This document shows, in pieces, positions 10,941 through 22,416 of a stretch of 37,759 bases of DNA (position 1 is the stretch's first letter; every line of letters begins with the position of its first letter). Source of the stretch: Lingula anatina (taxonomy: Eukaryota > Brachiopoda > Lingulata > Lingulida > Lingulidae); contig NW_019775147.1 in assembly GCF_001039355.2 (NCBI RefSeq), positions 240,043 through 277,801 on the forward strand. The letters run 5' to 3'. The translations under genes were made by a program, and so were the position numbers. A model generated the notes under the pieces. That model did not search any database. It saw only the letters and a list, made by a program, of their open reading frames with translations, and was not told the DNA's origin.

Positions 10941-11030
10941 GTCACCGAGCAGTCGGTAGCGTGCTTGGTTGCAAAAAAGACCAAGCATTCAACAAATCAT
11001 AATAACGGCCAGTCACGAGCTCAAATCCCA
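10941..11030 (+). repeat. Second tRNA-like module, degraded
   Basis: An A-box-like GAGCAGTCGGTAGCGTGC is followed 50-odd bases later by a weakened B box, AGCTCAAATCC (11018-11028). It lies about 65 bases after the first module in the same orientation, suggesting two SINE heads or a composite SINE. Confidence 0.35.
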
Positions 11031-13140
11031 GAGGATGCTTGTCGGTTCAACAAAACAACGGCACAATAATGGCTCTCTTGTGTCCGAGCATATTACCTTT
11101 TGCATTAATATTTGGTATAGTTTAGAATTAGTGATCGATTGTGACAACAAATTATTGCTCGACAGTATCACAAAGTCTAAGTCGTCAATTATATTTCTTT
11201 TCTGTTTGCTTTTAAGTATCTTAAATGATACTTAGGTGGGTATGGTCAATAATTTATATCCTCTACCAACTACTCAACTGATCACAATTTAATACAGTCT
11301 ATACCTTACCCGGCATGGTGTCACGCACGTCATACAGCCCTTTCATGAAAAGAAAACTATATGCTCGTTGGGACTATCAGCAAGCATTTTTTGCAAAAGT
11401 CACACTGCCGCTATTGCTTTACCTAATCATGCATTTTGCTTTATATGCCTCCCTCACCCTTTGGCCTTGATTATCAAAATTGTACAGTCATAAGATTATG
11501 TATGTGTGCATTTATTCCATCTAACGTAAGAAGATTAGATACAATTATAACGTCAGAAAATACAATAGAGGGAGTGTGATAATGATAGGGTCGCTAAACG
11601 AATTTGACGGAATATAGTGACTAGCCTAATTCTCTTGTCGCCTGGTTAGGCACGCCCCCTTAGAGTACTTATGTAAACAAAAGGTCTTCCATAGAGAACT
11701 ATCCTTTTGTTCAACAGCTTCGCGCGTGCAGCGGATTATGTATATAGTGACGCTATACAGCTAACTGCAGTTAAATCTGTGAAAGCTGTTATTTAATTTA
11801 TTCTGCTGTGTCGGACGTTGTGGGCCAGCCCAATGGTTCATTCACTCATTCTTTTCTGAAGATTGGTGATGCATATTTTGAATGCTTAATTATTTGCCCT
11901 CCTTCTTACAAGAGAAAGGAAAAGGGGAGAGAAACAGAGACAGTGTCAAATAAAAAGGGTAAAGAGTAATATAATACATTAATTAAAGGGACTCGCGGTA
12001 GGAGAAACGATAGACTGTTTTGCATCAAGGTATGCAATTATAATCCCACATGGCCATCGCATATACGGCCGTAGTTTAAATACATTAATTACTCATAGTT
12101 GTATTAAATTACATTATTTTGCTGAATAGACATACATTTTAAAGTTGGTCTTTCAGGAAATCGTTTTGTTTGAAATAACACAAACGACAGAGGTGAAATC
12201 ACATATAAATTTATTCTGAAATAAAATGTTTCGCCATCATTTAATTGCTTTCTCGGTTTAATTAATTGACGATAATAATTGCAGTAAGCAGAAAGNTTAC
12301 TACTGTATATATACCCATGCAGTACCCGGGGCAACTCCACAGTGGACATTTGAAATGGCAAAGATTACTCACAACTAAAGTCACCAATTTGTAAACCCCC
12401 TTTGGATCTCATCGTGCTCTATAACGTCACATGTTAAGTCAAACGTGAACTCAGTTTAAAACTAAATGAAAATAACAGCATCTGAAATCATCTAACGAGG
12501 AACGTTCCGGGCAGAAAAAATAGGGCAACTTATTCATGTGACTTAATTTGTATTATTTTAACATTAAAATATTATTTGTGGCTAAACATGAAAATAACAT
12601 TTACTCACTCCTCATGATAAAGATTGATATCACAGGCAATAAAAATCACCACTCACACGTGGTAACAATGTTTATATATTACAATTAAAAGTACATTTTC
12701 ATATCAAAATGAATGTCATATATTGAGTGAATTAACTTATTTGTATGACTTTGGAACTTTGGTGTACTAAGACAGCATGAAATCCACGCAGGTGTCAAAT
12801 TTGAACAATGTGGTGAGTGTTTATTATAAACTACTTACTTTAGGGGATATATTCGAACGTTTTTATTGCAAATTTGATTAATTAAAGTGCTTTTTGCTAG
12901 CGGTAAACGTGGGGAATCCCAGCTGGGGGAATCCCTCAAGAGGAGCCAAGTCCGATTTCTGAGCTCGCATGTCGGAGGAAGCACATTCAAAATGAGTGGG
13001 TTTTCCGACGAAAACTTGTAAGAAAATGTTAAGAAACGTCTTTTTGAATGATTCTCAATACATTTCAAGAGACTTTTATGTCTTGATAAGCGTTTTATCG
13101 CCGCAAAGCACGGCAGTGAAACACGTCGATGCGGGTTATT
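11031..13140. other. No gene seen
   Basis: AT-rich spacer with one ambiguous base at 12296. A 102-codon minus-strand frame at 12835-13143 has no recognisable domain. I see no spliced coding pattern. Confidence 0.3.
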
Positions 13141-13312
13141 CATGGACCAAACGTCACTTCCGGAAAGTTACGTGAAAAGTAACAAGAGTTTGTAAGTTCA
13201 CGACTTACAAGAGTTTGGAGAATACCGTGTAAGTCTAAGATACAAATTCACGTAAATAGTTACAAATTGTTGTAAGTTACAAAGTTTTGAGAATACGGCC
13301 CCAGGCATATAA
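13141..13312. repeat. Short dispersed-repeat fragment, MITE-like
   Basis: Repeated GTAAGTTAC/GTAAGTTCAC and TTACAAGAGTTT strings alternate in both orientations. The stretch ends in GAGAATACGGCCCCAGG, the style of end seen in many non-autonomous DNA elements. Exact borders are not resolved. Confidence 0.3.
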
Positions 13313-13488
13313 AAAGCGACGTAACTTGAATTGATTCAGTACCTTTCACGTTATAGCACCACGTCATACCAGCTATAAACTGCAGTCAGCAGAAAAAATG
13401 GAGATCTTCCCGGCGGAATTATTTGCCAAATATATATACATTTTTTTTTCAAAATCGCCTGAATGAAAAGAGCAACAGGTCATACATA

Positions 13489-15127
13489 CAGGGTTGCTAC
13501 TTAATATGGAATATTTTTAATCATTGTTATTTTTGAGTGCTGATTAATTTTTTTGGCTTGAGTCATTAAAAAAGTTTGTCACTGAGTGATAATAACATCC
13601 AGTCTTCTGTTGTGCGATATTTTGGTCAATAATATCAAACCTGACATAAGATGCCATTCAAAAGAAAGGAACACCCCCAGAAAACCATATCAACAGTTTG
13701 ATGTCAGTATAAATTTTAAGATAAGATATTAAAGAAAATGATAGCCTCCGGACAGTGATATGTTACACAGTCAAAGAACTCACTACAGTAAATCATGAAA
13801 GGACAGTAATTGCGGGTATGACCTCCAGCTGCCACTTGCAGCGCCCTCATCCTACATGGCATACCCTGTGACACGTTTTTTAGAGTTTGGGTGGGGAGAT
13901 CATTCCGCGCAGTGATATTTGCCTGTCGCAGTTCATCGCTATTAATTCTATTAATTCTGTGAGTTACTTCCGCCCACAGATTTTCAATTGGGTTCTGGAG
14001 AGTTTGCAGGCCAGGGCAGTTGCTGAACCCATTGGTTTTGAAGAAAAACAGCGATTCTGCGGCCTCGATGTGGGGTTGCGCAGTCGTCTTGGTACACAAA
14101 GTTGTTCCTAAAGATGACTCGTACCAATCGAAGCATTGTTTGCTGTAGAATGTCTCTGTAGGAATCCTGGATGAGGTTGCCTCCTAGAAAAACCAACTGG
14201 TTCTGGGCACCGACATGAAATGCTCCCCAAACATAGACGTTACCATCCCCTGCTTGCACCCTAGGCAGTACACAATCATCGTTTTATGCCCCTCGTACAC
14301 GTCGGTGCACACGGATTCGACGATCAACCCTAAAAAAATCCATATCTGGCCTCATCACTGAAAACGACGTGATTCCAGTGTTTTGGCTGCAAACGCATGT
14401 GGTCCCCAGCCCATTGCAGACGTCGCTGTATATGACCTGCTGTTAACAGTGGTTTCCCTACTGGCCTTCGTGCAAAATAGCCGGCTTGCAATAATCTCTT
14501 GTTCACGAGGGACCTTGAAACGGGCGTTTGAATGACATTCTGCCTCTCTTTTCTAAGGACACTGGTTGTCGTTGTACGACCAGCACGGCGTCCTCTAAGG
14601 AGAAGGCGATCCTGTCTTCTTGGTGTGATACGCGGACACCCTGGTCGAGGTATTGGAGAAGGTGCCCCTTTTGCAACATTTCTTTGGAGGACTTTACAAA
14701 CGGTTCCTGATAAATGTTGAATTACCTGGCAATGGCTGTCCGTTTCTGGTCATTTTCTCTGAGAGCAAAAATCCCATAGTAAGCTGCGTTGCTTAGCTGT
14801 CGAACCATATCTTCACTAAGGTAACTGTCAAGTTTCAGAGCGATCCCTTTGTTGCTTCTCTAAACACACTCCAAAAATTGACCAAACCCCTGCGTTTTTA
14901 TACAAGGGCAGAAATTGCCGAAAATACCACCCCTCACATTTCTGACCACAGAACATGCAACTACATGCATCAATTGTTTCGAGAGTTGTGTGGTAATTAG
15001 GTAACACACCTGGCTACACATGGAGTGACACCTCCGCTTTGGATTTAAAGTAGTTAGAGAGAAATTAAATATTTTGTAGAAAATTTGCTTGCCAAAAAAT
15101 AATATTCCATATTAAGTGGTAACCTTG
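13489..15127 (-). mobile_element. Tc1-like DNA transposon, degraded
   Basis: A 1,639-bp element with terminal inverted repeats: CAGGGTTGCTACTTAATATG on the left and CAAGGTTACCACTTAATATG on the right when read inward. Each end is flanked by TA, the Tc1/mariner target duplication. Inside is a minus-strand transposase with multiple breaks. Size, ends and target site all fit the Tc1 superfamily. Confidence 0.85.
13716..14808 (-). pseudogene. Tc1-like transposase pseudogene (DDE)
   Basis: Read on the minus strand, the first catalytic aspartate lies in HWNHVVFSDEARYGF. Next come VYVWGAFHVG and the second aspartate in FVYQDDCATPH. The third acidic residue falls in NPIENLWAEV. The conserved segment before that last motif is short by about five bases, which shifts the frame near 13985-13990, and a stop and further shifts occur near 14270-14330. 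The enzyme catalyses cut-and-paste transposition. This copy cannot encode a full protein. An N-terminal portion with QKRTAIA is visible near 14740. Confidence 0.85.
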
Positions 15128-15952
15128 TATTTTAAGTGTGTGTCCATGATAAGACCAGTCAGAGGTGGCAAGGTGGGGGTCAACAGATTTCAACCAAATT
15201 CATAATATTGTTGCACATATAGGAGATATTAAGATTGAAGGCAACAATCCCAAAATAAATCATTGGATATAATTATAATATGATATTAAATGGTTTGGCC
15301 ATTTCTGGCTTGATTTTCAGCTTCGGTCAATAAAGCCACTTCATGAGCAAATATGTCAAAAATGACGACTTTTTAAAATAAATTAATAATTTACCTATTT
15401 AACACAGCCATTTGCCATTGAGAATATGTTACTTAATTTCAGTTTAACTCACAAACTAACGAGCCACGCCCATTTTTATAACCCCCCAAACTCACTTTTC
15501 TATCAAGCAATGTTCAAGCATTCATATCTCTCTTTTTGCAGGGTTGGCAGCCATAAAATTGTATAGGGATCCTGAGTATATATTGGTCTCATCATACACA
15601 ATTTAATATGTGTGTTAAACACAACAGAAGATATTGAAAAAGTACCTCAAACTTTAGCAATTTTAGCAGAAAACCAAACGGCCGAAAACAAGATATCAGT
15701 ACATTTTGAGATAATACCTTTCAATAATCAAATTAAATCAAACTCACAGCCAAGAATTCAAATAATGGTTTGATAAGGGCAAATCTATCCAATTTTTATA
15801 AATACAAGATGGCTGCCATCAATGCTGTCCCAAAATACAGTTACCGTAATTCTTCAAAATAATCAAGAGGCCCATTTTTGCATGTTCTTTATTTTGAGAG
15901 CTACAATACAGTATTGCTCACAAAATATTCTTTTCAAACAGAGCCATACAAG
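15128..15952. other. No gene seen
   Basis: AT-rich spacer between the Tc1-like and Penelope-like elements. It has many stops in all frames and no recognisable repeat. Confidence 0.3.
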
Positions 15953-16121
15953 TGAGAGAACAGGTTCATTAGCTCTGTATGTATAAATTTAAATTATTGT
16001 TTTTCTTTTTATCAAGAGCTTGTAAAATATGTGGGTATTACCTCCAATATTTCTGTGACTGTCAGTCACCATCATCAGGGAGTAAATGACTAGGGTCATT
16101 TCACCTGGAATGAAAATCCAG
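15953..16121 (-). repeat. Left inverted terminal repeat (PLTR) of the Penelope-like element
   Basis: This is the inverted copy of 17887-18055, with about five mismatches over 169 bases. The open reading frame appears to begin inside or at the edge of this repeat, because the frame of the 16166 ORF stays open back into it. Confidence 0.85.
16038..16085 (-). ncRNA. Hammerhead ribozyme, minimal type I, left copy
   Basis: The minus strand carries the same core as the right copy: CTGATGA, a stem II hairpin from GTGACT/AGTCAC, GAAA, then ATATT before GGAGGTAA. Stem I is TTACTCC with GGAGGTAA (one bulge). It points outward relative to the coding frame because the repeats are inverted. Core residues appear intact by eye. 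Confidence 0.75.
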
Positions 16122-17182
16122 CTAGACATAGAAATCATATCAGATTCAACCTGAGATGCAAGGACTTGGATGTAACACCAACAAGCCTGAGGTTAAAATG
16201 TACAGTAAAAACAGAAGTAGCCAAAAACATCATCAAAAAAGCAGAAAGAACTCTCCTGAGGGAAAGAATCAACATCACCAACCAGAGAATAATAGAGTTG
16301 AAAAAGGATAAGAATGTGCAGGCAGAGAAAGTGAAAGAAAGACTTAAAGATGACAAAAACATATATGACATTACATGTGACATGGTGGACAAAGTGGGTG
16401 AAAAGGAATTTCAGAGGTCCAAAAAGACACAAATATATAAACTCAACAAGTTGACTAACAAACATATAGAAAAATCAAACACTGTAACTGAAGTTGACCT
16501 AACAGGAACACAGCTGAAAAAGTGGGTCAAGGTGTTATCTAATTATCAACCTTCTGAAGATGAAATGAAGCTAATGGCTAAAGGGCTCAATTATACTATA
16601 GCACCAAGCAAATTACCTGTGAGAGATGTCATCATACAGACTGAAGTGGCATGTCAAAAATTGAATATAGAACAAGCAGCTAAATTGAGACATGAAGTAG
16701 TAGGAACGTTAAGATCCAGTAACCCACCCAAACCAAATTTGACCAAAGGGGAAAGAAACGCCATAAAGTCCCTCAAGAATAATAAGGACATCATTATAAT
16801 ACCAGCAGATAAAGGGAAAGCAATGGTTACTATGGATAGGAATGAATATGAAGAAAAATGCAACAACCTGTTAAAGGACGAAACAACATACAAACAATTA
16901 GCAAAAGACCCAACACAGAAGCTGAAAACAAGACTTATAAACAAGTTAAAGAACATCAGCAAAGAGAATAGGATTGATGATGCCACATACCAGAAGATAT
17001 ACCCTACAGCAGAAGTGACCCCCCGGTTCTACGCCACTCCAAAAATACACAAAAAGGACAATCCTGTCAGACCAATAGTATCCGGGATAAACTCTATTAC
17101 ATATGAATTACCAAAACACAGGAGTCGTATCCAAGAAGACGCATGTGCAGGCACTGTTTGTTTGTCGTATCCACCGATGTGA
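16121..17182 (+). pseudogene. Penelope-like reverse transcriptase, N-terminal part (truncated)
   Basis: The frame is open from within the left repeat and is lysine-rich. It contains IIIIPADKGKAMVTMDRNEY and then TPRFYATPKIHKKDNPVRPI, typical fingers motifs of Penelope-type reverse transcriptases. Just after VSGINSITYELPKH (near 17115) the match stops and 20 unrelated residues lead to a stop. The palm with the catalytic YxDD box is absent, consistent with an internal deletion, so the product could not copy RNA. Confidence 0.8.
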
Positions 17183-17870
17183 GACCGTGATATCCGATAC
17201 AGAAGACAAACAAACAGAAAGGAAGAAGATTGCAAAAGAACTGTTAGCATGTGGATATCCAAAATGGGCACTAAAACAAGGGGAAAAAAGAGGCAAGAAC
17301 AGACGAGACAAAGAAAAGGATGCAATGGGCCTCATTGAGGGTGCAAAGCAAAGTATAGTGTTACCATACTGCCAAGGTCTGTCAGAAAAACTAAGCCGGG
17401 TTTATAAAAAATATAACATCAAACTCCACCATAAGCCAGGTTGGACGCTGAGACAAGCACTAGTGAAACCCAAGGATCCCCTAACCCAAGGAGAGCAATG
17501 TGGTGTGATATATTCAGTCAAATGTGGAACCTGCCAAGGAGAATACATTGGCGAGACAGGAAGACCATTAGCCACAAGAATGAAAGAACACAAAGACTCA
17601 GTGGCCAAAAACAACTGGAAATCAGCCCTTGGAGAACATACCTGCAAACATCCAGGTCACCACATAGACTTTGACAGCCTGAAAGTGATAGACAGGGAAA
17701 ACTGGACATTCCAAAGAAAAATAGCAGAAGCTGTACACATCAGGACCAAACAACCAGACCTGAACAGACAGGGGGGGTATGATTTACCAGCTATCTACCT
17801 CACGGTGCTCCAGAGGGATGCAGAGGAGCCCCGGGGGGAGCAAGTAACAGTTACAACACAAGGCCAGTGA
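17103..17870 (+). pseudogene. Penelope-like GIY-YIG endonuclease, C-terminal part
   Basis: The frame differs from the upstream part by one base step. Numbering from the ATG at 17103, the region after the palm is seen at residues 25-57 (RCETVISDTEDK, then LLACGYPKWALK). A GIY-YIG nuclease follows at about 133-225: GVIYSVKC, YIGETGR (Arg154), TRMKEH, Glu209 and Asn221 in the conserved tail. In intact elements this domain nicks DNA to start insertion. The domain looks complete, but it is cut off from its polymerase. The start codon is nominal. Confidence 0.85.
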
Positions 17871-17886
17871 TTAGGGGCAATTGACC

Positions 17887-18055
17887 TGGATTTTCATTCC
17901 AGGTGAAATGACCCTAGTCATTTACTCCCTGATGATGGTGACTGACAGTCACAGAAATATTGGAGGTAATACCCACATATTTTACAAGCTCTTGATAAAA
18001 AGAAAAACAGTAATTTGAATTTATACATACAGAGCTAATGAAACTGTTCTCTCAT
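17887..18055 (+). repeat. Right inverted terminal repeat (PLTR) of the Penelope-like element
   Basis: Inverted copy of 15953-16121. It continues to the edge of the assembly gap at 18056, so its outer end is unknown. Confidence 0.85.
17922..17969 (+). ncRNA. Hammerhead ribozyme, minimal type I, right copy
   Basis: In order: stem I strand TTACTCC (17922-17928), CTGATGA (17929-17935), stem II hairpin with TGTGACT-type pairing and one bulged G (17936-17953), GAAA (17954-17957), a four-base ATAT stem III (17957-17960), U at 17961 as the cleavage-site base, then GGAGGTAA (17962-17969) closing stem I. Predicted cleavage is between 17961 and 17962. ATAT is self-complementary, so stem III may form between two molecules, as for other minimal hammerheads. 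It is in sense with the element's coding frame. Confidence 0.8.
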
Positions 18056-18243
18056 NNNNNNNNNNNNNNNNNNNNNNNNNNNNNNNNNNNNNNNNNNNNN
18101 NNNNNNNNNNNNNNNNNNNNNNNNNNNNNNNNNNNNNNNNNNNNNNNNNNNNNNNNNNNNNNNNNNNNNNNNNNNNNNNNNNNNNNNNNNNNNNNNNNNN
18201 NNNNNNNNNNNNNNNNNNNNNNNNNNNNNNNNNNNNNNNNNNN
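18056..18243. other. Assembly gap (188 N)
   Basis: A run of N of 188 positions. The first 16 bases after it (18244-18259) equal part of the left terminal repeat (15983-15998) in the same orientation, so the gap may hide more repeat sequence. Confidence 0.95.
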
Positions 18244-20669
18244 ATAAATTTAAATTATTAGTGACAAGTTATTCAACCCCCCCCCCCCCATTTAATGAGT
18301 TATTACTGTCCACATCCAATGTCATCAGCATTGTGTATATACCTTATTTTCAGGGAGCATTAGAGGTTTTAAAAATTACAAAGGATTTTTCTAAAGGTAA
18401 AAGGGAACGACTGTCTCATTTTATCAGTTTTCTCAAGTGCAACACCAATTAAATCCACTTGAAATGATTTACATTGCATTTTTCAACCATTCTTTTTCCT
18501 TTTAAATGATTCATAGGCTTTGTAAATACAAGTGATATCTTGATATATCTATATTCAAAACAAAGTTTATTAATAAACGCGCAATATATTCGTAATTAAA
18601 GCCTATTTTCCTGTTTGACTGCATTTAAACTAGGACGCAACTGACCATAATGTGTGTTTGCTTGACGGGGCAGGTTAGAGATGTGCTGCATACCCTGCAT
18701 ATGTTGATATTTATACCTAGGCCTTCACAAGCTATATATCCCATATCATTCGGATAATGTTCAGGTGATGTTTTGCTACAGGATGACAACTTAGCATCCC
18801 AATTGTATTGCTTTAGGAGCGTACAGTTAAGGGAATATCATGAAAACCCAGTGATCTGACCAAAGACATTGTGGCGATTTGATCGACTAATGGTAGAGGA
18901 AAGATCCAGTATAACTACATGTACGTAGTAGAAGTATACATACCAATGCAATTTACTGTTACACAACGCCGTACTCCCTTGGCCAAAATTAAAGGCTAAC
19001 ATCCCCGTTTCAATTTACCACTTCGAGGGAAAGATTCAGAACAGCGCCATGGCCTGAATTTTGATCTTACATACTGACCCCTGGAAACCACAAAATTTTC
19101 TTTCGTGCCCGTAATCTGTGAATTTATATACTCGATCCCTACCATTAAAAGTGCCACCCACCCTCACATTGACTGCCTCTCTTGTTATAGAGCACAATTC
19201 AAATTAATTTAAAAGAGACAAACCTAGCTGTTATTACAGAATCGGGATTCTTTAACATAGATTTTGTCTCGATTCCAGGGATGTCTCAATTTCCTTTTCG
19301 CCCTATATATATGTCTTATTCAGTTGAATGGTCTTTATCACAGCATCTATATTTAAGTTCATTAAAAACCACAAATCAAACGAATTGTGTGTACGCGCCG
19401 TAATGTACATGATCTTTGGATGGTTATTTTAAGTATTTCGATGTTGATAATTTCGAATCCTTTACATTATAGTAGATGTGCGTACATTGAAAGCATCAAA
19501 ACAGACTTAAGGCCTTTTTGCGTCGATCATCATACGGTTTTATTTGCATCTCATCTGTAGCGACATTTGTTGCCAGAATAACGAAGCACCGCGCAATTAT
19601 GTAAGAGAACCACGAAAACAGAGCACCCGCACCAGACACGGGCATTTAATTTTGGTTGGTCCTTACGGGCTTGCATGCGACCGGAGGCAGAGTTGTGAAT
19701 CAATCTACAGTACATTATTTTCCGTTTATATAAAAGTTACCTAGGTCCCGCATAACGCTATCTCAAAAATTGGTCACTTTATGACCCTTTAAAACACCGC
19801 TACAGATGAAGACACTCCAACCCAATTAATTGAGTTCGATGTGAGAAAACCTTCAGCAAAAAGTGAAAATGTGAGCCACATATATTTAGATTAATATCGG
19901 AATATTTATATGACACGTCCCATTACTTTCACTGGTTTATGTCATTGTACCCTCTAACAGGGAAAGCAGTCAGCAGTTATTAAAAGTAATATGAAACATT
20001 AATAAAAACGTTATGCAAAACGTGAGCGGTTGGGATAAGTTAATTTACGCTCTCATCTTTCATATGAAAAAAAAATGAATATTTATTACAAGAGTTCAGG
20101 GTGGGAGGGGGAGCATAAGGGCATAGCAACTATTATGTTATGAAATAACGATTTGAAATAAATCGGCTCGGGCAATTAAATCTCACTATCTCCACATCTG
20201 GTTTCTATCAAGCGCGTTCAGAGCTTCAGAGCTTAGGACAAACATATTGCTCCTCGGACCAGGAAATCTGGAGAGGGGGAGTAGAGAAACATGTCTTCTC
20301 AATATGGAAAGCTATATATTTTTGGTAATTTCCTTTGTAACATTTACAAACACTATAAAATACCCTTTCTCGAATTAATATCATGTTCACACATTTCTGT
20401 AAATATCTTGAATTTAAATACTAATGATAAATGTCAGAGACTTTGATTTATGACGAGAGAGAGAGAGAGGTTAAGACATTCTGTTAATGTCCCGCACTAG
20501 ATGAGTGTTATAAACACGTTTGGGGAACACGTTTGAACACGTCATGATGGACATTTACAGGTGTAGGACCAGAACAGAGCCTCTGGTAAACAGTTTAGAA
20601 CCAAGGGACCGAACTTGATTTGAGGACCAGAAGAGAGGCTTAACAGACGCTCAGCTACGGTCCGGTCTG
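18244..20669. other. No gene seen
   Basis: AT-rich spacer with a poly-C run near 18280 and a short GA run near 20455-20468. No frame longer than about 70 codons and no recognisable domain or splice-bounded exon. Confidence 0.3.
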
Positions 20670-20990
20670 CGACGAAGGGTTCAGACACGGCGCAACCCTG
20701 AGCACTGTACCTGCGAGAATCTATATGGTATATTCTCCGAGTGTTGCCAGCCAACGGTAACCTAGGGTTCCGACACGGCGCGAACCCTGTGCACTGTACC
20801 TGCGAGAATCTATACGGTATATTCTCCGAGTGTTGCCAGCCAACGGTAACCTAGGGTTCCGACACGGCGCGAACCCTGTGCACTGTACCTGCGAGAATCT
20901 AGACGGTAGATTCCCTTAGTGCTGCCCACCAACGGTAACCTAGGGTTCCGACACGGGGCAAATCCTGTACCGGCGTGAACAGAAACAACT
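20670..20990. repeat. Tandem repeat, ~89-bp unit, about 3.5 copies
   Basis: AGGGTTC(C/A)GACACGG recurs at 20676, 20764, 20853 and 20942. Each unit also carries CTGTACCTGCGAGAATCTA and GCCAACGGTAACC. The array is GC-rich compared with its surroundings and the inner two units are nearly identical. Confidence 0.85.
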
Positions 20991-22351
20991 AACCGCCCCA
21001 GTACACCTGCCAGAGAGAGTGAAACTCTTTCAATTGGATCCTCGAGCTGAAAGCGTCTCCTGAATCCAAAGCCTTCAGCTCAGCGTGAGGTGAGCCCACT
21101 GAGAGACAAAGAGGCCGATGTCGTTCTTACCCAAGGGGGGGGGGGGGGGTGTGAGAGGGAGGGTATGAACATTTCTTGACTCTCGCTGATTCCCCTCGGA
21201 ACTTATTGATACTGCAAATGTCCATAGAAATGGTACACTGATCACAAATACATTAAATCAATGGAGAGGCACATAAATCTCCCCAAACATATTGCATAAG
21301 TAAAAACAATGTTTGAAAATTAAATCAAATATGTATGATTGTAGCTACCAGATTTCATGATAGAAAAAGAAACAAATGAGAAAAGATGAACCTTTTTTCT
21401 TCTCCGTGGAAGTGTTCCAGGCATTACAGAGTTGGTGCTCACATCTGAATCTGATGGATTTGCCTGTGCAAATCTATTAACTTTTATTATTGTCTGCAAG
21501 ATTGTAAAATCTGAAAGATAAACATATCATCAATAAATGCTTTACAACAACAGAGGCTTACTGTGTTCAGAATAGAAACTATCGTAACAGGATCAATCTA
21601 TCTCAGCGGAGTATCACACTCAGGCTCAGTCATTGTAATCAGCTTAATTGTCTGGCATGCCCCCTTGCAAAGCAACATGAACAACACAATGGACCGCAAA
21701 GATTTCCTGATTTCACTAAAGTACTTTTAGTTACAAGTGTCCTGTGTAATATGAAAGTCTTGAAAATTGAAGCACAGTGTGTTACGAAGTCACATAAAGC
21801 TAGGCGGTTAACGTCAACTTCATTGTAAACACACATAAATCTGCATAGTGAATATAAAACTAAAATATAAAAACTGGCACAAGTAACATCCCCTAAAATG
21901 CCAAAACTTGAAACTGAATGTGTGTTACAAACCTTTGATTCTGGGTAAGAAATTTCTAATGAAGCTGTCTACTAGCTCAGTTGTCCTTAACTGTTTGCGT
22001 TATGATAACACATGTAACAAAATATACTTCATAAGTTAGATACACAGTTAATTTTTTTCAGCAGACATGTTTACCATGAAACAGAAATCAAGTAAAATTC
22101 TGTGAACTGAAATATACCAGTACGTCTTTTAATTTTGCTTAATATTCTGTATATTACTTAAAATATTCAAACTTATTATTTAAACTGGTTTGAGTTTTTT
22201 AGTGTATCTGATTCTAGTATATGTATGCCACCACTGACACAAAGGAAAGCGGCCATAACCAACAACAGGGTAGGTTATTACTACATAGAATACAGTACCT
22301 GAAATAGTGGCAGAACTGACTTTGTCTGTTTATATATATGTTTATAAGCAT
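20991..22351. other. No gene assigned
   Basis: AT-rich spacer with a poly-G run near 21136-21148. Two weak minus-strand exon-like stretches (about 21391-21510 and 21643-21745) have acceptor-like borders but no recognisable domain. I do not call them. Confidence 0.3.
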
Positions 22352-22416
22352 GCTGAGGCCTTTGTCCAACAGTGGAACACTATAGGCTCTAAATGATGAT
22401 GATGAAATGATGATGA

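Larger units (their letters stand above)
15953..18055 (+). mobile_element. Penelope-like retroelement, internally deleted, with inverted terminal repeats
   Basis: A ~2.1-kb unit has ~169-bp arms at 15953-16121 and 17887-18055 that are inverted copies with only a few mismatches. Between them lies the N-terminal part of a Penelope-type reverse transcriptase and a C-terminal GIY-YIG endonuclease, but the catalytic palm of the reverse transcriptase is missing. Each arm contains a hammerhead ribozyme motif, known for Penelope-like elements. The right arm runs into an assembly gap, so the outer border and target duplication cannot be seen. Confidence 0.85.

Noticed and set aside
12296-12296. Single ambiguous base inside a minus-strand frame (also at 32037)
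   Set aside because: Assembly ambiguity; neither affects a called gene.
12835-13143. Minus-strand frame of 102 codons
   Set aside because: No domain, no homologous copy in the window, and composition like the surrounding spacer; best explained as a chance frame.
18038-18247. Open frame across the N run
   Set aside because: It is made almost entirely of undetermined bases and has no coding meaning.
21391-21510. Possible minus-strand exon with acceptor-like CTTTCAG and a short open stretch
   Set aside because: The donor-side context is weak, the encoded stretch matches nothing I know, and no partner exon could be identified.
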